Shown here: positions 4,988 to 5,535 of the stretch, piece by piece
Layout of the letters: every line of letters begins with the position of its first letter
Position numbering within the stretch: the first letter of the stretch is position 1
Source: Methanotrichaceae archaeon
Lineage (GTDB): Archaea > Halobacteriota > Methanosarcinia > Methanotrichales > Methanotrichaceae
Direction of reading: 5' to 3'
Assembly: GCA_013329455.1 (NCBI GenBank)
Contig: DUKF01000141.1
Location: 1 to 5,535, forward strand
Length of the DNA stretch: 5,535 nt
Position numbers and translations under genes: made by a program
The notes under the pieces: generated by a model
Databases searched by the model: none
What the model was told of the DNA's origin: nothing
The model's input: only the letters and a program-made list of their open reading frames with translations

Positions 4988-5535
4988 TTAAACCAGTCCT
5001 GAACGCTGAAGTCTCAGCAGATCAGAGGTGTCCAGTTTTTCTCCCTGTCTGAACTGGGTGAGGATCTCCTCGGCCTCTTTCCTGACTTCGGCCTTGACTT
5101 TGTCCTCCCTTTTCTCCCGGTTCTTTCTCCTGAGACCTGTGATGATCTTGTCGAAATCGCGTATCTCTCTTTGAGTTCTTATGAACTCTCGGTGCTGCTT
5201 GTCGGCCGCCTCTTGGGCCTTTACGAACTCCCGGTGGGAGGCGTCAGCTTGGGCCCTCACCTGGTCGGCCTCTTTGAAGGTGGCGATCATCTTGTCGTGG
5301 TATTCCTGGGCGAGCTCCGCGGACTTTGTGACGAGATCGTGGTATTCAGATGCCTTGTCCCGAAGCGCTTGCGCCTCGTCCAAAAGATCTCTGAGCACCT
5401 CGTTCTTCTCCATCTGCTCCTTTCTCGTCTTGAATTCGGCTCGGAGCGCTGAAATCCTCTCGACCAACTGCTTCTCCTTGTCGGGGCCCAAAACCTCAGT
5501 CTGCTGTTTGAACTCCATGTGGTCTATCTCTCTAC
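4988..5535 (-). CDS. COG1340-type archaeal coiled-coil protein (N-terminus beyond the window)
   Basis: The frame is open to the window edge and gives 181 residues ending at TAA 4988-4990. The sequence around IDHMEFKQQTEVLGPDKEKQLVERI resembles a conserved segment inside COG1340 coiled-coil proteins, which are usually near 290 residues, so the methionine encoded at 5516-5518 is very likely internal and about 100 residues are missing upstream. Nearly everything from there to LRRKNREKREDKVKAEVRKEAEEIL is charged heptad-like helix rich in E, K, R, Q and A, without proline or glycine breaks through the middle. The short C-terminal QGEKLDTSDLLRLQRSGLV is a separate conserved-looking tail. Such proteins are sometimes labelled phosphoserine phosphatase; nothing here supports a phosphatase. 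The function is unknown; a structural or chromosome-associated role is only a guess from the coiled coil. Confidence 0.82.
   Translation of the reverse strand, partial: REIDHMEFKQQTEVLGPDKEKQLVERISALRAEFKTRKEQMEKNEVLRDLLDEAQALRDKASEYHDLVTKSAELAQEYHDKMIATFKEADQVRAQADASHREFVKAQEAADKQHREFIRTQREIRDFDKIITGLRRKNREKREDKVKAEVRKEAEEILTQFRQGEKLDTSDLLRLQRSGLV

Noticed and set aside
5516..5518. ATG as the start of the coiled-coil gene
   Set aside because: The frame stays open upstream to the window edge (codons for R-E-I-D-H), and the local sequence resembles an internal segment of longer COG1340 proteins. The gene is treated as truncated by the window.
1..5535. CRISPR array, insertion sequence, prophage or defence system
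   Set aside because: No spaced direct repeats, no transposase or integrase motifs and no terminal inverted repeats were seen. The genes are core archaeal functions with even base composition.

Overview
The window is ordinary archaeal chromosome: densely packed housekeeping and conserved archaeal genes, with GC content around 55-60% by eye. The lineage evidence is the C-terminus of an archaeal ribosomal protein L40e, a geranylgeranylglyceryl phosphate synthase (first committed step of archaeal ether lipids), a type II methionine aminopeptidase, a KEOPS Cgi121 subunit, a DUF2150 protein (a family of methanogens and haloarchaea) and a COG1340-type coiled-coil protein. Archaeal TATA boxes about 26 bp upstream of start codons agree with this. 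The GGGP synthase resembles Methanosarcinales versions as I remember them. Together with the GC content this suggests a methanogen of the Methanosarcinales/Methanotrichales (Methanothrix-like); that genus-level guess is inference.

Left part, plus strand (1-2933): the end of L40e, then 15 bp to GGGP synthase, then a TATA-like box and an Xaa-Pro-dipeptidase-like M24 peptidase, then 17 bp to methionine aminopeptidase. The last two are tandem members of the same pita-bread fold, both with complete two-metal ligand sets, and probably form a small unit for N-terminal/proline peptide processing.

Right part, minus strand (5535 down to 2937): a coiled-coil protein whose N-terminus lies beyond the window edge, a 105-bp gap with a perfect 9-bp-stem hairpin, and a UPF0173-type metal-dependent hydrolase with a strong ribosome binding site. 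A 158-bp AT-richer gap follows, carrying a T-rich terminator candidate and a promoter. Next come Cgi121 (tRNA t6A modification) and, 9 bp further on, the DUF2150 protein. DUF2150 and methionine aminopeptidase converge with only 3 bp between their stop codons.

I found no mobile element, CRISPR array, tRNA, rRNA or defence system, and no clearly novel system. The points most worth a second look are the repeated TATA-to-ATG spacing that predicts leaderless mRNAs, the tight convergent junction, the hairpin, and the Cgi121-DUF2150 gene pair. A possible small RNA or micro-ORF in the gap at 4044-4201 is much weaker.
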